A stretch of 64,000 bases of DNA from Arion vulgaris (GCA_020796225.1 CM036775.1:10276671-10340670); one strand, 5' to 3'. Counted from the first letter of the stretch, positions 41,601 through 46,441 are shown. The notes: generated by a model not told the origin, from the sequence alone. Made by a program: numbers and translations.

Positions 41601-44600
41601 GTTCTATCTGTTATATTTGTTGCTTAGATTATTCTATCTGTTATATTTGATATAAGATTATTTTATCTGTTATTCATACTTGTTACATTCCCCTCTCCCT
41701 GATACAGTTGTAGATATAAGGGGAAGACAGCAGTAAAACTATGTAGCAACATCAATTTCGTTTTCCGTCAAATATTTCCATTTTAGGACAGTTAATGATT
41801 TATCACCTGACTGTATCTGTGATGTCTAGTGTATAAGAACAGTCTGAACATCATCATTTGCTCAGTAACCGTTGCTTGACAAAGGAATTTTGGTCAAAAT
41901 GTCACTGTATCTTGATTTTTAATTTGTAAAATTACATTACTTTGTTATTACATGCTTCAGCTCTAACCCTTTCATTCTGTATTTAAAAAAAACCACTCCA
42001 GGCGCATTTCTATTTCTTCAGCGCATTTCTATTTCTTCAGCGGTCTCTGGTTATGTGCTTAATTTACTGCGGACCACAAACTGGGCAGTCAGCTTCAGGT
42101 CTGTCAGGTTTCCTTCTTCAGCGGTCTCTGGTTATGTGCTTAATTTACTGTGGACCACAAACTGGGCAGTCAGTTTCAGGTTATGCGCTTAATTTACTGT
42201 GGACCACAAACTGGACAGTCAGCTTCAAGTCTATCAGGTTTCCTACTTCATCGGCCTCTGGTTATGTGCTTAATTTACTGTGGACCACAAACTGGGCAGT
42301 CAGCTTCAGGTCTGTCAGGTTTCCTTATTCAGCGGTCTCTGGTTATGTGCTTAATTTACTATGGACCACAAACTGGGCAGTCAGTTTCAGGTCTGTCAGG
42401 TTTCCTTCTTCAGCGGTCTCTGGTTATGTGCTTAATTTACTATGGACCACAAACTGGGCAGTCAGTTTCAGGTCTGTCAGGTTTCTTTCTTCAGCGGTCT
42501 CTGGTTATGTGCTCTTAATTTACTGTGGACCACAAACTGGGCAGTCAGTTTCAGGTCTGTCAGGTTTCCTATTTCATCGGCCTCTGGTTATGCGCTTAAT
42601 TTACTATGGACCACAAACTGGGCAGTCAGCTTCAGGTCTGTCAGGTTTCCTTCTTCAGCGGTCTCTGGTTATGTGCTTAATTTACTGCGGTCCACAAACT
42701 GGGCAGTCAGCTTCAGGTCTGTCAGGTTTCCTTCTTCAGCGGTCTCTGGTTATGTGCTTAATTTACTGCGGACCACAAACTGGGCAGTTAGCTTCAGGTC
42801 TGTCAGGTTTTCTTCTTCAGCGGTCTCTGGTTATGTGCTTAATTTACTGCGGACCACAAACTGGGCAGTCAGCTTCAGGTCTGTCAGGTTTCCTTCTTCA
42901 GCAGTCTCTGGTTATGTGCTTAATTTACCGTGGACCACAAACTGGGCAGTCAGTTTCAGGTTATGCGCTTAATTTACTGTGGACCACAAACTGGACAGCC
43001 AGCTTCAAGTCTGTCAGGTTTCCTACTTCATCGGTCTCTGGTTATGCGCTTAATTTACTGTGGACCACAAACTGGGCAGTCAGCTTCAGGTCTGTCAGGT
43101 TTCCTTATTCAGCGGTCTCTGGTTATGTGCTTAATTTACTGTGGACCACAAACTGGGCAGTCAGCTTCAGGTCTGTCAGGTTTCCTACTTCATCGGTCTC
43201 TGGTTATGCGCTTAATTTACTGTGGACCACAAACTGGGCAGTCAGCTTCAGGTCTCCCCAAAGCTTATTTTTTAGGTCGACTGGGTGTAGTCACATGTTG
43301 GCTCACCCAGGAGAGGACAGTCTTGCAGGACATGTTCCGGTGCCCATTCTGCCTGCTGACACTGGCAGAGAGCATTTCTATTTCAATATACACTGAATTA
43401 GTCAGTATACTGGTTTTGTGTTATCCTAAAAGATAGTCAGCCAGTATGTGGGCACAGAAGGGTGGAAGGGTTAATATAGTTGTAGACAAACTCTAGTACA
43501 AGAGTATAATGATCTCAAAGAAGAACGATTGCGAAATCTGAGAATAATTAATCAAACTACCAAATATTGTGTACAGAAGATACACCACCATGATAACAAG
43601 TATTGAATGTATTAACTAACATAAGCCCATCGCAAGAGATAATGACAACAATCTCAGCAGTACAACGATCACAATTGATGAAAATTCCTGTCTTGTTTCA
43701 GCGTCACAGTTTGCAATCTTTCACAAGGGATTCCCAGCACATAGTGTCTGTATCAATGTATTTTACACCTGTGTGTGCCGGAGCTCACAAGGGAAGCAAA
43801 GAATAGTAACACTGCAACCTACAAGGCATATCGTAAGAGGCGACTAAGGTAGGGACCTAGGGAAGCTACCATAGTAAATAAAAAGCATCACAGAAATTTG
43901 ATGTGCAGGCCCACTTGTAGATGCATAACTGGAACACCACTTTTAGGGACAGATCATATACAAATCAGAAAGAGTGGCTTAACAAGTGGTCGATATGGAA
44001 CGTTTGAAAAAGAAAAAGCAGAAGAATGTATTTTAGAGACACTTTAAAGCGTTTTTCTACCCACCAAACTGTCATTTGCTCCCATCATGCTAACCATACC
44101 CTAACTATTTTGAGATGCCACAAAACTCAACACCTCTGTGTATAGCATTTGAATTTCCCTTTTTGCAATAAACATTTTGCTACAAAGTTTATATATCATT
44201 TTGTTTTCTTCATTGTGCTGGAAATTATTTTGAATTGGGGATATAATGTTTGTGTCTCTCAGTCGCACACTAACAAATGATGGAAACTAGGACATTAGTA
44301 GAAGTGTGTTGACACAGTAGTACAGGCAGCATTAGTGTGTTAGATAAAACTGTAGCGCAGGTAGCAGGAGTGTGTCAATGTAGTTAGTGGTAGACAACAC
44401 TTAGATAACACTGTAGCGCAGGTAGAAGTGTGTTAACATAGTGGTAGACAACACTGTAGTGTAGGCAGCATTAGTGTGTTAGATAAAACTGTAGCGCAGG
44501 TAGCAGGAGTGTGTCAATGTAGAAGTGTGTTAACATAGTGGTAGACAACACTGTAGTGTAAGTAGGAGTGTGTCAACATAGTTAGTGGAAGACAACACAG

Positions 44601-46441
44601 TAGTGTAGGTAGTAGGAGTGTGTCAACGCAGTTAGTGGTAGACAACATTGTAGTGTAAGTAGGAGTGTGTCAACATAGTTAGTGAAAGACAGCACAGTAG
44701 TGTAGTAGGTAGTAGGAGTGTGTCAACGCAGTTAGTGGTAGACAACACAGTAGTGTAGGTAGCAGAAGTGTGTTAACATAGTTAGTGGTAGACAACACAG
44801 TAGTGTAAGTAGGAGTGTGTCAACATAGTTAGTGGTAGACAACACAGTAGTGTAGGTAGCAAAAGTGTGTCAAAGTAGTTAGTGGTAGACAACACAGTAG
44901 TGTAGGTATCAGAAGTGTGTCAACATAGTTAGTGTGTCAATGCAGTTAGTGGTAGACAACACAGTAGTGTAGGTAGCAGAAGTGTGTCAAAGTAATTAGT
45001 GGTAGACAACACTGTAGCACAGGTAGCAGAAGTGTGTCAACATAGTAGTGTAGGTAGCAGAAGTGTGTCAAAGTAGTTAGTGGTAGACAACAAAGTAGTG
45101 TAGGTAGCAGAAGTGTGTCAAAGTAGTTAGTTGTAGACATTTAAGACATCACTGTAGTGTAGCAGAAGTGTGTTAACGTAGTTAGTGGTAGACAACACAG
45201 TAGTGGGATGTAGTAGGAGTGTGTCAATGCAGTTAGTGGTAGACAACATAGTAGTGTAGTACACACAGTAGGCAGTAGTGTGTTGGCGCGGTTAGTGGTA
45301 TACAACACAGTAGGTAGGTAGCAAGTGTGTGTCAACATAGTGGTATATAAAACAGTAGTTGAGTAGTGTAGGAAGAAGTGTGTTGGCGCAGTTAATGGTA
45401 GACAAGTTAGACAACACAGTAGGTTGGTAGCAAGTGTGTGTCAACATAGTTTGTCATTTGTGGTAGATAAAACAGTAGTTTAGTGTAGGCAGAAGTGTGC
45501 TGGCGCAGTTAGTGGTAGACTACACATTATTTGAGTAGTTTAGGTAGCAAGAGTATGTCAACATAATGGTTGACAAAACAGTAGTGTGCTACTCTACTGC
45601 TAGTGCAGTAGAAAGAACAGTAGCAAGTAGAAAGAACAGTAGCAATGTACACAGCAGTGTAAGTAAGTAATCAAATTATGGGCTACTTATAAATTCAGTA
45701 TTAAAAGTGTTCTTCTGACTCAAATAATTGGTTGTACATTGAATAATAAATAATTTACTGAAATTTCCAACTATTTAGAGTAATCAGTGTTATAGAACAT
45801 ACATTTGTTCACTCTATGTGGCAGCAATAGCCTGTCTAGTTATGAATATACACAATTCAATATTTTACTGAAATACTGTTGACGCTGTGAATACATAAAA
45901 ACGAGCAAACGTTTAATATCATTTAATATGGTCGGTTTTTTCTGTTTATTTTAGCATTGTCATTTATTTATAATTTGGTAGACTATGACAGTCTCATTAA
46001 ATAATCTAGTAGCATGATGGCAGTATATTATTCACATAATCTGGGGCTATGTGTAGTCATATTTAAAGTACAACATGCATGTGTCATCTTCATTTTCTAG
46101 TTTGACTTCTCGTTACTTCCATAGACATTCAAGCATTTTATTTGTTCATGTGGCTCCCACATTCTCATGGTCGTCTAAGATTCGGATTCATTGAAAAAGA
46201 TATGAATACTGATGTAAATAGATTATCATATATATGCCGGCTACTGTAAATGTAAAGTCGTTTAAAAGCTGCGTCATGACTTCCATTCTACAACGGCCCA
46301 CAATCTTAATACTTCTTTACTGTTTAAAATGTTGAGAAATAAAAAGTTCAGATATTTGATATCGCGTCTTACCAGAGCAAAGAGATTTGTGAGGCAATCC
46401 TCCAAAGAGCAGCCGTTTCCAGACGGGTTTGGGTGACTCAT
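5525..46441 (-). CDS. MED13: MED13 gene, N-terminal half (12 coding exons; continues off left edge)
   Basis: Mediator complex subunit 13, the large scaffold that joins the CDK8 kinase module (CDK8, cyclin C, MED12) to core Mediator and acts in nuclear transcription control. Twelve GT-AG exons on the minus strand read in the order of animal MED13: an N-terminal [12 protein letters not shown] block, a [22 protein letters not shown] block, [84 protein letters not shown], then Ser/Pro-rich disordered segments and the acidic SDSSEDDDD stretch. Coding exons sum to about 2.7 kb (roughly 900 codons), compared with about 2,170 residues for vertebrate MED13, so the conserved C-terminal MID/PIWI-like half must lie to the left of the window. 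Exon phases agree everywhere except at exons 9 and 12, where the frame is broken. Family identity is firm. MED13 versus a MED13L-type paralogue cannot be separated here. Confidence 0.94.
5746..5984 (-). mobile_element. SINE family A
   Basis: Reverse copy from TTCTTAGCGTTCGTTCTTTA to GGTAACCACTCAGG. A weak AGAACACRYACA match flanks it. Confidence 0.85.
6010..6245 (-). mobile_element. LINE 3' end, single-unit version of the 42-kb array
   Basis: Reverse copy of the LINE terminus with the single block GCTTAATTTACTGTGGACCA and the upstream Cys/His segment (GGAGAGGACAGTCTTGCAGG). It has only one copy of the unit that is present about 16 times at 42.0-43.3 kb. Confidence 0.75.
6250..6640 (-). mobile_element. 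LINE RT C-terminal fragment, antisense copy of the 9.9-10.4 kb element
   Basis: Reverse complement of the segment encoding RYFGHIKR, then [12 protein letters not shown]. Recognised from CTCCGTGGTCTTCCTCTTTC and CCTCCTTCCATGATGGTCTT. Confidence 0.75.
6787..7294 (+). mobile_element. SINE family B, full length
   Basis: GCCCGAGTGG head, CGTAAGAGGCGACTAAGG core, and a LINE-derived tail with a single 3' unit. Target-site duplication GTTGCATTCT on both sides. Confidence 0.88.
7511..7766 (-). mobile_element. SINE family C
   Basis: Reverse copy: CTTCTTCGAACGCTCCATAT to GGCCCCGGCACTACACG. It shares the CGTAAGAGGCGACT core with family A but has a different body and tail. Target-site duplication GGAGCTAGC. 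Confidence 0.87.
7901..8144 (+). mobile_element. SINE family A, full length
   Basis: CGCCCGAGTGG head to GAACGCAAAGAAG tail. Target-site duplication GAGG(T/C)CAAACTT. It lies 65 bases beyond the MED13 exon 11 donor. Confidence 0.88.
8210..8279 (-). CDS. MED13: MED13 coding exon 11
   Basis: 70 nt, TTCCAG acceptor, AATG|GTAAGT donor, phases 0 to 1. Reads [20 protein letters not shown], an acidic, proline-containing linker with a VKEEP sumoylation-like motif. The call rests on splice sites, phase and position between exons 10 and 12 rather than on conserved residues. Confidence 0.75.
8335..9170. repeat. 28-30-bp minisatellite, about 29 units
   Basis: Unit ACTAGAAACACAGGTAAGAT plus TGTCCAGCTAT or GTAATGAT variants. 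It fills the intron between MED13 exons 10 and 11. Every unit carries CAGGTAAGAT on the plus strand, that is, antisense to MED13. Confidence 0.93.
9165..9357 (-). mobile_element. Dispersed repeat family I
   Basis: Reverse copy with GGAGAGCGAACCCAGTAAACG and GTTTATATATCACAATAAGA. It starts inside the last minisatellite unit, and the unit resumes after it (GAAACACAGGTAAGATGTAG at 9363), so it inserted into the array. Confidence 0.75.
9542..9788 (-). CDS. MED13: MED13 coding exon 10
   Basis: 247 nt, ATACAG acceptor, AAAGTG|GTATGT donor, phases 2 to 0. It encodes [20 protein letters not shown], then [19 protein letters not shown] and a basic Ser/Arg-rich tail. The DPYEFSDE block corresponds to the DPYAFVEGDEE region of vertebrate MED13. 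Low-complexity linker otherwise. Confidence 0.88.
9862..10446 (+). mobile_element. LINE reverse-transcriptase C-terminal region
   Basis: Reads [20 protein letters not shown], then [24 protein letters not shown], a stop, then [12 protein letters not shown] and [17 protein letters not shown]. These are the thumb and connection motifs of an APE-type non-LTR retrotransposon. Two frames are needed. Antisense copies lie at 6.25 and 59.6 kb. Confidence 0.88.
10649..11010. mobile_element. hAT-like MITE
   Basis: The ends match as inverted repeats: CACAGGTTCCCAAAC at the left and, reversed, CATAGATTCCCAAA at the right. The 8-base flanks ATCTAGTG and ATCTAACG fit a diverged hAT target duplication. The interior is non-coding. 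Confidence 0.7.
11241..11474 (-). mobile_element. SINE family A
   Basis: Reverse copy from TTCTTCTTCTTTGCGTG to GGCCGGTAACCACT. Target-site duplication GACTAGACAGACCT. Confidence 0.87.
11960..12300 (+). mobile_element. LINE RNase H end, degraded
   Basis: With frame changes the plus strand reads VTGHTGV, then [20 protein letters not shown], similar to the end of LINE RNase H domains (V-GH-GV----AD-LA). A 79-bp tandem array follows directly. Confidence 0.55.
12305..12700. repeat. 79-bp tandem array, about 5 units
   Basis: Unit TGACCAGATTGAAAGAGATG through GAGGAGTTTCAGAGCTGTGA to ATCCCAGT. Copies are over 95% alike by eye. It is probably LINE-derived, since it continues from an RNase H-like remnant. 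Confidence 0.9.
12786..12977 (-). mobile_element. tRNA-derived SINE family E
   Basis: Reverse copy. The reversed B box (GAAATTGAACCCAC) and the GCTACGAACACGCTGG head are visible. Target-site duplication ATGGGGAT. Confidence 0.82.
13050..13519. repeat. Minisatellite made of copies of the MED13 exon 9 splice donor
   Basis: About 13 units of 22-44 bases, typically GATGAAGAACTTACCACAG plus ACAGACAGGACAC. On the minus (sense) strand each unit carries TGTGGTAAGTTC, identical to the exon 9 donor region at 13512-13523. The last unit is the real donor itself. Confidence 0.9.
13520..14488 (-). CDS. MED13: MED13 coding exon 9, reading frame broken several times
   Basis: Acceptor TTGTAG at 14489-14490; donor TGTG|GTAAGT at 13518-13519. 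With the exon 8 phase, the exon opens R-H-K as in the family, but an 11-bp tandem duplication at about 14469-14488 then shifts the frame. The main open frame ([18 protein letters not shown], then Pro/Ser/Met-rich sequence) ends in TGA at 14042. Coding-like sequence continues in a second frame ([13 protein letters not shown]) to about 13894, and in a third ([16 protein letters not shown], then [13 protein letters not shown]) to about 13640. Near the donor another frame reads [19 protein letters not shown]. The composition is typical of the disordered MED13 linker. Alternatives are a short intron near 13590-13625, or sequence errors in G/C homopolymers. The exon ends are firm; the internal frame is not. 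Confidence 0.8.
14690..15060 (-). mobile_element. Penelope-like element, 3' end
   Basis: The minus strand reads [12 protein letters not shown] and [11 protein letters not shown] remnants of the same C-terminus as at 3.5 kb, followed by the AT-rich tail and a TTGATAAAGACCTTTTGGTC motif. Frameshifted and short. Confidence 0.65.
15195..15745 (+). mobile_element. LINE RT C-terminal region, decayed
   Basis: Plus-strand fragments correspond to the better preserved antisense copy at 58975-59520 (KCLRKLFKVKWSDFVSNN, then KYLGHVLRSDEKR). Ends in GGAACAAACTAACTATAAC. Confidence 0.8.
15855..16540. repeat. Tandem repeat of about 76 bp, 5-6 units, with a degraded extension
   Basis: Unit CTGCTTCTTTGCAACTGCTATTT... 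GTTCTTATGATGAAGTCGACTGTTGTCTGGAG. The right part also holds two copies of AGGGCCAGCATTCCTTTCTA. Confidence 0.85.
16772..16888 (-). CDS. MED13: MED13 coding exon 8
   Basis: 117 nt, CTGTAG acceptor, TACG|GTAAGT donor, phases 2 to 2. It contains a short Gln run, then [18 protein letters not shown], equivalent to VASWDFVEATQRTNCSCL in vertebrates. The next residues should be RHK, split across the junction with exon 9. Confidence 0.92.
16920..17370. repeat. Minisatellite between MED13 exons 7 and 8
   Basis: Units of 23 and about 38 bases mix TAATGCTACGAGGTGTACA and TACACAGATGAACATCAAAC. The array ends about 20 bases from the exon 7 donor. Confidence 0.9.
17393..17738 (-). CDS. MED13: MED13 coding exon 7
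   Basis: 346 nt, CTTCAG acceptor, AGAG|GTTAGT donor, phases 1 to 2. It begins [15 protein letters not shown] (vertebrate GVRMIYPACFVLV). It continues through a Ser/Pro/Leu-rich stretch with [12 protein letters not shown], similar in position to the TLTPPTSPEE region, and ends [20 protein letters not shown], comparable to LANHVVDRVWQECNMNRA. Confidence 0.92.
17810..18200 (+). mobile_element. LINE RT C-terminal fragment
   Basis: The plus strand contains a [24 protein letters not shown] reading, then [20 protein letters not shown] in shifted frames: the GH-LRM and GRP--TWRR signature of LINE 3' coding ends. Confidence 0.7.
18320..18625 (-). mobile_element. LINE RT C-terminal fragment, antisense
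   Basis: The reverse strand reads [10 protein letters not shown] and RKTTEKM. It closely matches the plus-strand copy at 36985-37270. Confidence 0.7.
18745..18935 (+). mobile_element. Dispersed repeat family I
   Basis: Plus-strand copy including AGTTTACTCGGTTCGCTCTC and an upstream GGAAATCTGATTCATG block that is also present, reversed, at 21.75 kb. Confidence 0.7.
18960..19073 (-). mobile_element. SINE family A, partial
   Basis: The reverse head portion only: CCTCTTATGACATGCATGGC to GGTAACCACTC. Confidence 0.75.
19075..19640. repeat. Tandem repeat of about 90 bp, 6 units
   Basis: Unit TTATGTTTCAACAAGACTAA... AATCTTATCAAGAGAGATTAGTACACTT. Isolated related pieces lie at 17.8, 18.19 and 18.7 kb, where LINE fragments have inserted between units. 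Confidence 0.9.
19689..19943 (-). mobile_element. SINE family C
   Basis: Reverse copy from TTCTTCTGCTTCAAATGC to GGGCCCCGGCACCACACAGG. Confidence 0.85.
20003..20184 (+). mobile_element. tRNA-derived SINE family E, near full length
   Basis: tRNA-like head GCCCAGCGTGTT... with a B-box-like GGGTTCAATTCC, body GCAGAAAAAGCCACAG, tail GGATCGAAAAAAAA. Target-site duplication AAAAGAACAGTCGA. It inserted into a LINE fragment that resumes at 20190 ([12 protein letters not shown]). Confidence 0.85.
20190..20310 (+). mobile_element. LINE RT fragment split by the family E SINE
   Basis: The plus strand reads a [19 protein letters not shown] segment after the SINE; the preceding piece lies at 19960-20000. 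Confidence 0.55.
20860..21150 (+). mobile_element. LINE ORF C-terminus (AEHILQDCP)
   Basis: With one frame change it reads [11 protein letters not shown], then [20 protein letters not shown], then [20 protein letters not shown] and a stop. This is the C-terminal zinc-knuckle-like module of the LINE family whose 3' end is amplified at 0.6-1.7 and 42-43 kb. Here the terminal unit is single. Confidence 0.82.
21254..21442 (-). CDS. MED13: MED13 coding exon 6
   Basis: 189 nt, CTACTAG acceptor, TGTGG|GTGAGT donor, phases 1 to 1. It encodes [20 protein letters not shown], then EWANYYPIK, then MVEVIVG, matching VILCPFGLNGTLTGQAF, EWKQFYPI and AVEVLVAG of vertebrate MED13. Confidence 0.95.
21487..21612 (+). 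mobile_element. SINE family A, 3'-truncated
   Basis: GGGTGATTACCAGGACCC head and CGACTAAGGAGGTTTGGC, cut at AATGTGTAGAAGTC, where a family I copy begins. Confidence 0.8.
21612..21825 (-). mobile_element. Dispersed repeat family I
   Basis: Reverse copy with GCCTTGCAGGATGGCTGGGG and CCACATGAATGAATTTATGG. Confidence 0.7.
22190..22270. repeat. TA/TG microsatellite
   Basis: A GTATATGTATG run followed by an alternating TA stretch of about 55 bases. Confidence 0.9.
22285..22970. repeat. Minisatellite TTTCTTTCAGACAAGTGAATTC, interrupted by a SINE C
   Basis: Irregular units of 20-28 bases containing CTTTCAGACAAGTGAAT, on both sides of the SINE at 22541-22800. Each unit resembles a 3' splice site (TTTCTTTCAG) on the plus strand. 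Confidence 0.85.
22541..22800 (-). mobile_element. SINE family C
   Basis: Reverse copy. Target-site duplication GAATTCTTCT / GAATTATTCT from the host minisatellite. Confidence 0.85.
23020..24960. repeat. Tandem repeat of about 140 bp, roughly 11 units, centre degraded
   Basis: Unit ACTACTATGCCACTATCAAG, TTATAGGATAACATTTCATT, AAAGTCTGGGATTCTGGTTG, GAGACCAGGATGTA and variable ends. Copies at 23.0-23.6 and 24.5-24.96 kb are nearly identical, while 23.64-24.49 kb is full of small gaps and substitutions. Confidence 0.9.
25040..25640. other. No gene recognised
   Basis: Apparently single-copy intronic sequence with a GTAGTAGTAGTAG run at 25490 and a GAGAGAGAGAGCGAG run. Nothing coding is supported. 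Confidence 0.5.
25647..26043 (-). mobile_element. SINE family C, split by an insertion
   Basis: Reverse copy. The 3' part is at 25647-25848 and the head at about 25984-26043 (GTGGTACTATTCTTTTCTCC). About 135 bases of unrelated sequence lie between. Target-site duplication CCTCGGTCAC. Confidence 0.8.
26205..26447 (+). mobile_element. tRNA-derived SINE family G
   Basis: A-box-like GTGGCTAAGTGGTTAG head. Body GTAGGATTGTTG... GGTAAGTGGCGTACACTTTC is shared with the copy at 50243-50458. Confidence 0.7.
26500..30050. repeat. 3.5-kb minisatellite, about 100 units of 30-50 bp
   Basis: Core unit GAGGTTCTCATATTGTG(T/C)AGATGTCAAACAGAGA with a variable GA-rich linker. It occupies most of the intron between MED13 exons 5 and 6. 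The stretch 28.97-29.34 kb carries many small deletions. Open frames on both strands are repeat artefacts. Confidence 0.95.
30075..30220 (-). CDS. MED13: MED13 coding exon 5
   Basis: 146 nt, CACACAG acceptor, ACAAG|GTAAAT donor, phases 2 to 1. It encodes [20 protein letters not shown], then [21 protein letters not shown], matching [21 protein letters not shown] and PVYLLSEEHITLAQ. A 3.5-kb minisatellite starts a few tens of bases beyond its donor. Confidence 0.95.
30288..30810 (-). mobile_element. SINE family B, full length
   Basis: Reverse copy with the LINE-derived tail at the left and ACCCCGGTAACCACTCGGGC at the right. Target-site duplication ACTGAGAAGAT. Confidence 0.88.
30810..31250. 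other. Intronic sequence with one local duplication, no gene
   Basis: The segment CAGTATGAAGCAAGCAAACA through GAACATTTCCT is repeated on both sides of the SINE B and again at 30890-30960. Otherwise nothing recognisable. Confidence 0.5.
31259..31525 (+). mobile_element. tRNA-derived SINE family F
   Basis: Head GTGTAGTTGTTAGTGTACTC with B-box-like GGGTTCAGCTCCC. Body CAGGTCGACCCAGCCTAAAC and tail GGCCTAACACTGTATTGACC. A reverse copy lies at 34.77-35.0 kb. Confidence 0.8.
31640..31822 (+). mobile_element. SINE family C, 5'-truncated
   Basis: From CCATGTCGTAAGAGGCGACT to GATATGGAGTGTTCGAAG. The last part is tandemly repeated at 31830-31890. Confidence 0.8.
31900..32500. other. No gene recognised
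   Basis: Intronic. Contains the segment GTGACAATCAAAGGCTAGCG, also seen reversed near 63.65 kb, so partly repeat-derived. Confidence 0.4.
32510..32715 (-). mobile_element. Dispersed repeat family I
   Basis: Reverse copy: GGCTGGGGATAGCCAAAGGC, CCCCGCTGGTTGAAATC, GTTTATATACCACAATAAGA. Confidence 0.75.
32780..33070 (-). mobile_element. LINE RNase H fragment, split by a SINE
   Basis: The minus strand reads [18 protein letters not shown], then [20 protein letters not shown], the catalytic-end motif of LINE RNase H (VPGH-GV-GNE-AD). A family B SINE cuts it at 33071; the remnant resumes at 33583. The closest relative in the window is at 47.5-47.8 kb. Confidence 0.8.
33071..33582 (+). mobile_element. 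SINE family B inserted in a LINE
   Basis: Full-length family B. Target-site duplication AGAATGCC(T/C)GCAT. Confidence 0.88.
33816..33893 (-). CDS. MED13: MED13 coding exon 4
   Basis: 78 nt, CCACAG acceptor, ATGG|GTAAGT donor. Reads [20 protein letters not shown], equivalent to NFVRIGKWFVKPYE in vertebrates. Phases 2 in and 2 out agree with exons 3 and 5. Confidence 0.94.
34034..34237 (-). mobile_element. tRNA-derived SINE family E
   Basis: Reverse copy, TAGATCCAGAAGCACTTGAG to GCTACGAACACGCTTGGC. Flanks share AAAAAAGT. Confidence 0.82.
34490..34745. repeat. Tandem repeat of about 118 bp, just over two units
   Basis: Unit TTAATGTATGTTCCAACCAC... CATGTGGGTCCCTGGTCTTC. A partial third unit lies at 34380-34450. 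Confidence 0.85.
34770..35000 (-). mobile_element. tRNA-derived SINE family F
   Basis: Reverse copy with AACTACGCTACTGCGACTCT head and GTTAGGCCCGTATTTTTCAC end. Confidence 0.78.
35082..35328 (+). mobile_element. SINE family A, full length
   Basis: CGCCCGAGTGG to GAACACAAAGAAG. Target-site duplication AGTGTTTAGAGT. Confidence 0.88.
35520..36345 (-). mobile_element. LINE reverse transcriptase, catalytic and C-terminal part
   Basis: The minus strand reads [13 protein letters not shown], then [20 protein letters not shown] (the RT catalytic [F/Y]ADD box), then [13 protein letters not shown]. In broken frames, [19 protein letters not shown] and YVGHTLRR follow. A 5'-truncated, frameshifted APE-type LINE. 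Confidence 0.88.
36617..36719 (-). CDS. MED13: MED13 coding exon 3
   Basis: 103 nt, TTTACAG acceptor, AAAG|GTGGGT donor, phases 1 to 2. It encodes [15 protein letters not shown], then [19 protein letters not shown], matching [19 protein letters not shown] of vertebrate MED13. Confidence 0.95.
36985..37500 (+). mobile_element. LINE RT C-terminal fragments, two tandem pieces
   Basis: Reads [20 protein letters not shown], then [20 protein letters not shown] second overlapping copy of the same domain follows ([15 protein letters not shown], at 37320-37480), with the best match to the antisense copy at 52726-53001. Confidence 0.8.
37880..38310 (+). mobile_element. LINE ORF 3' end ([18 protein letters not shown])
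   Basis: Broken frames give [18 protein letters not shown], then [20 protein letters not shown], then [11 protein letters not shown]. The last 130 bases are repeated once at 38220-38310. Related copies at 51.1 kb (minus) and 55.5 kb (plus). Confidence 0.85.
38352..38604 (-). CDS. MED13: MED13 coding exon 2 (N-terminal domain core)
   Basis: 253 nt between a CATAG acceptor and an AAAG|GTAAAT donor (phase 0 in, phase 1 out). It encodes [12 protein letters not shown], then [21 protein letters not shown], then [15 protein letters not shown]. These match the MED13 N-terminal blocks ([42 protein letters not shown] in vertebrates). This is the best-conserved exon in the window. The acceptor side faces a tandem-repeat region that begins within about 100 bases. 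Confidence 0.96.
38640..39925. repeat. Three tandem copies of a 420-470-bp block with internal 27-bp repeats
   Basis: Each block has several TTATATTTGTTACTTAGATT units, then GAAAAAATGGTGGCTAGGAC and ATCACTGG-ACCAGACTCAG. Copies 2 (39110-39500) and 3 have many 1-2-base losses relative to copy 1. Confidence 0.9.
39985..40440 (+). mobile_element. LINE RNase H domain
   Basis: Reads [18 protein letters not shown], then [20 protein letters not shown]: the DS--A and W-P-H-GI-GNE motifs of LINE-encoded RNase H. The expected KAE motif (SNYKAEL) precedes it in another frame. Confidence 0.85.
40530..41275 (+). mobile_element. LINE reverse transcriptase fragment
   Basis: In changing frames: [20 protein letters not shown], then [29 protein letters not shown], then [52 protein letters not shown] and [12 protein letters not shown]. 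Order (ADD box, thumb, C-terminus) is normal, but it directly follows an RNase H domain, so two LINEs are joined. Confidence 0.87.
41310..41605 (+). mobile_element. LINE ORF C-terminus with a single terminal unit
   Basis: Plus-strand fragments read [19 protein letters not shown], then [20 protein letters not shown], then [15 protein letters not shown] before a stop. This is the parent form of the 81-bp unit amplified at 42.0-43.3 kb. Confidence 0.83.
41840..41965 (+). mobile_element. Penelope-like 3' tail fragment
   Basis: TTGACAAAGGAATTTTGGTC and GTAAAATTACATTACTTTGT resemble the tail at 3960-4040. Confidence 0.45.
42035..43255. repeat. 81-bp tandem array, about 16 units, from a LINE 3' end
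   Basis: Unit GGTTATGTGCTTAATTTACT to GTCAGGTTTCCTTCTTCAGC. Because 81 is divisible by three, frames stay open for hundreds of codons. Minus-strand reading of each unit is [20 protein letters not shown], the LINE ORF C-terminus. Two units (starting near 42139 and 42919) are only 48 bases. Confidence 0.93.
43255..43400 (-). mobile_element. LINE ORF C-terminus feeding the 81-bp array
   Basis: The minus strand reads [19 protein letters not shown], then [23 protein letters not shown] in broken frames, and runs straight into the array. Confidence 0.82.
43776..44024 (+). mobile_element. SINE family C, full length
   Basis: GCCGGAGCTCACAAGGGAAGC head to CGATATGGAACGTTTGAAA tail. Target-site duplication AATGTATTTTA. 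Confidence 0.87.
44270..45600. repeat. Minisatellite of about 30-60 bp, roughly 25 units, in MED13 intron 1
   Basis: Unit AGTGTGTCAACATAGTTAGT, GGTAGACAACACAGTAGTGT, AGGTAGCAGA with length variants. Confidence 0.92.
45600..46372. other. Proximal part of MED13 intron 1, no feature
   Basis: AT-rich and apparently single-copy. Nothing coding or repetitive recognised. Confidence 0.5.
46373..46441 (-). CDS. MED13: MED13 coding exon 1
   Basis: 69 nt, 23 codons: starts [16 protein letters not shown] and ends NLFAL before a GTAAGA donor. It aligns with the vertebrate MED13 N-terminus ([20 protein letters not shown]). The start is the first ATG compatible with the family N-terminus. A two-codon upstream ORF precedes it. 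The donor is phase 0. Intron 1 is about 7.8 kb and repeat-filled. Confidence 0.9.

Noticed and set aside
42053..43396. A 447-codon open frame of repeated [20 protein letters not shown] units
   Set aside because: It is the antisense of an 81-bp LINE-derived tandem array; the frame stays open only because the unit length is divisible by three.
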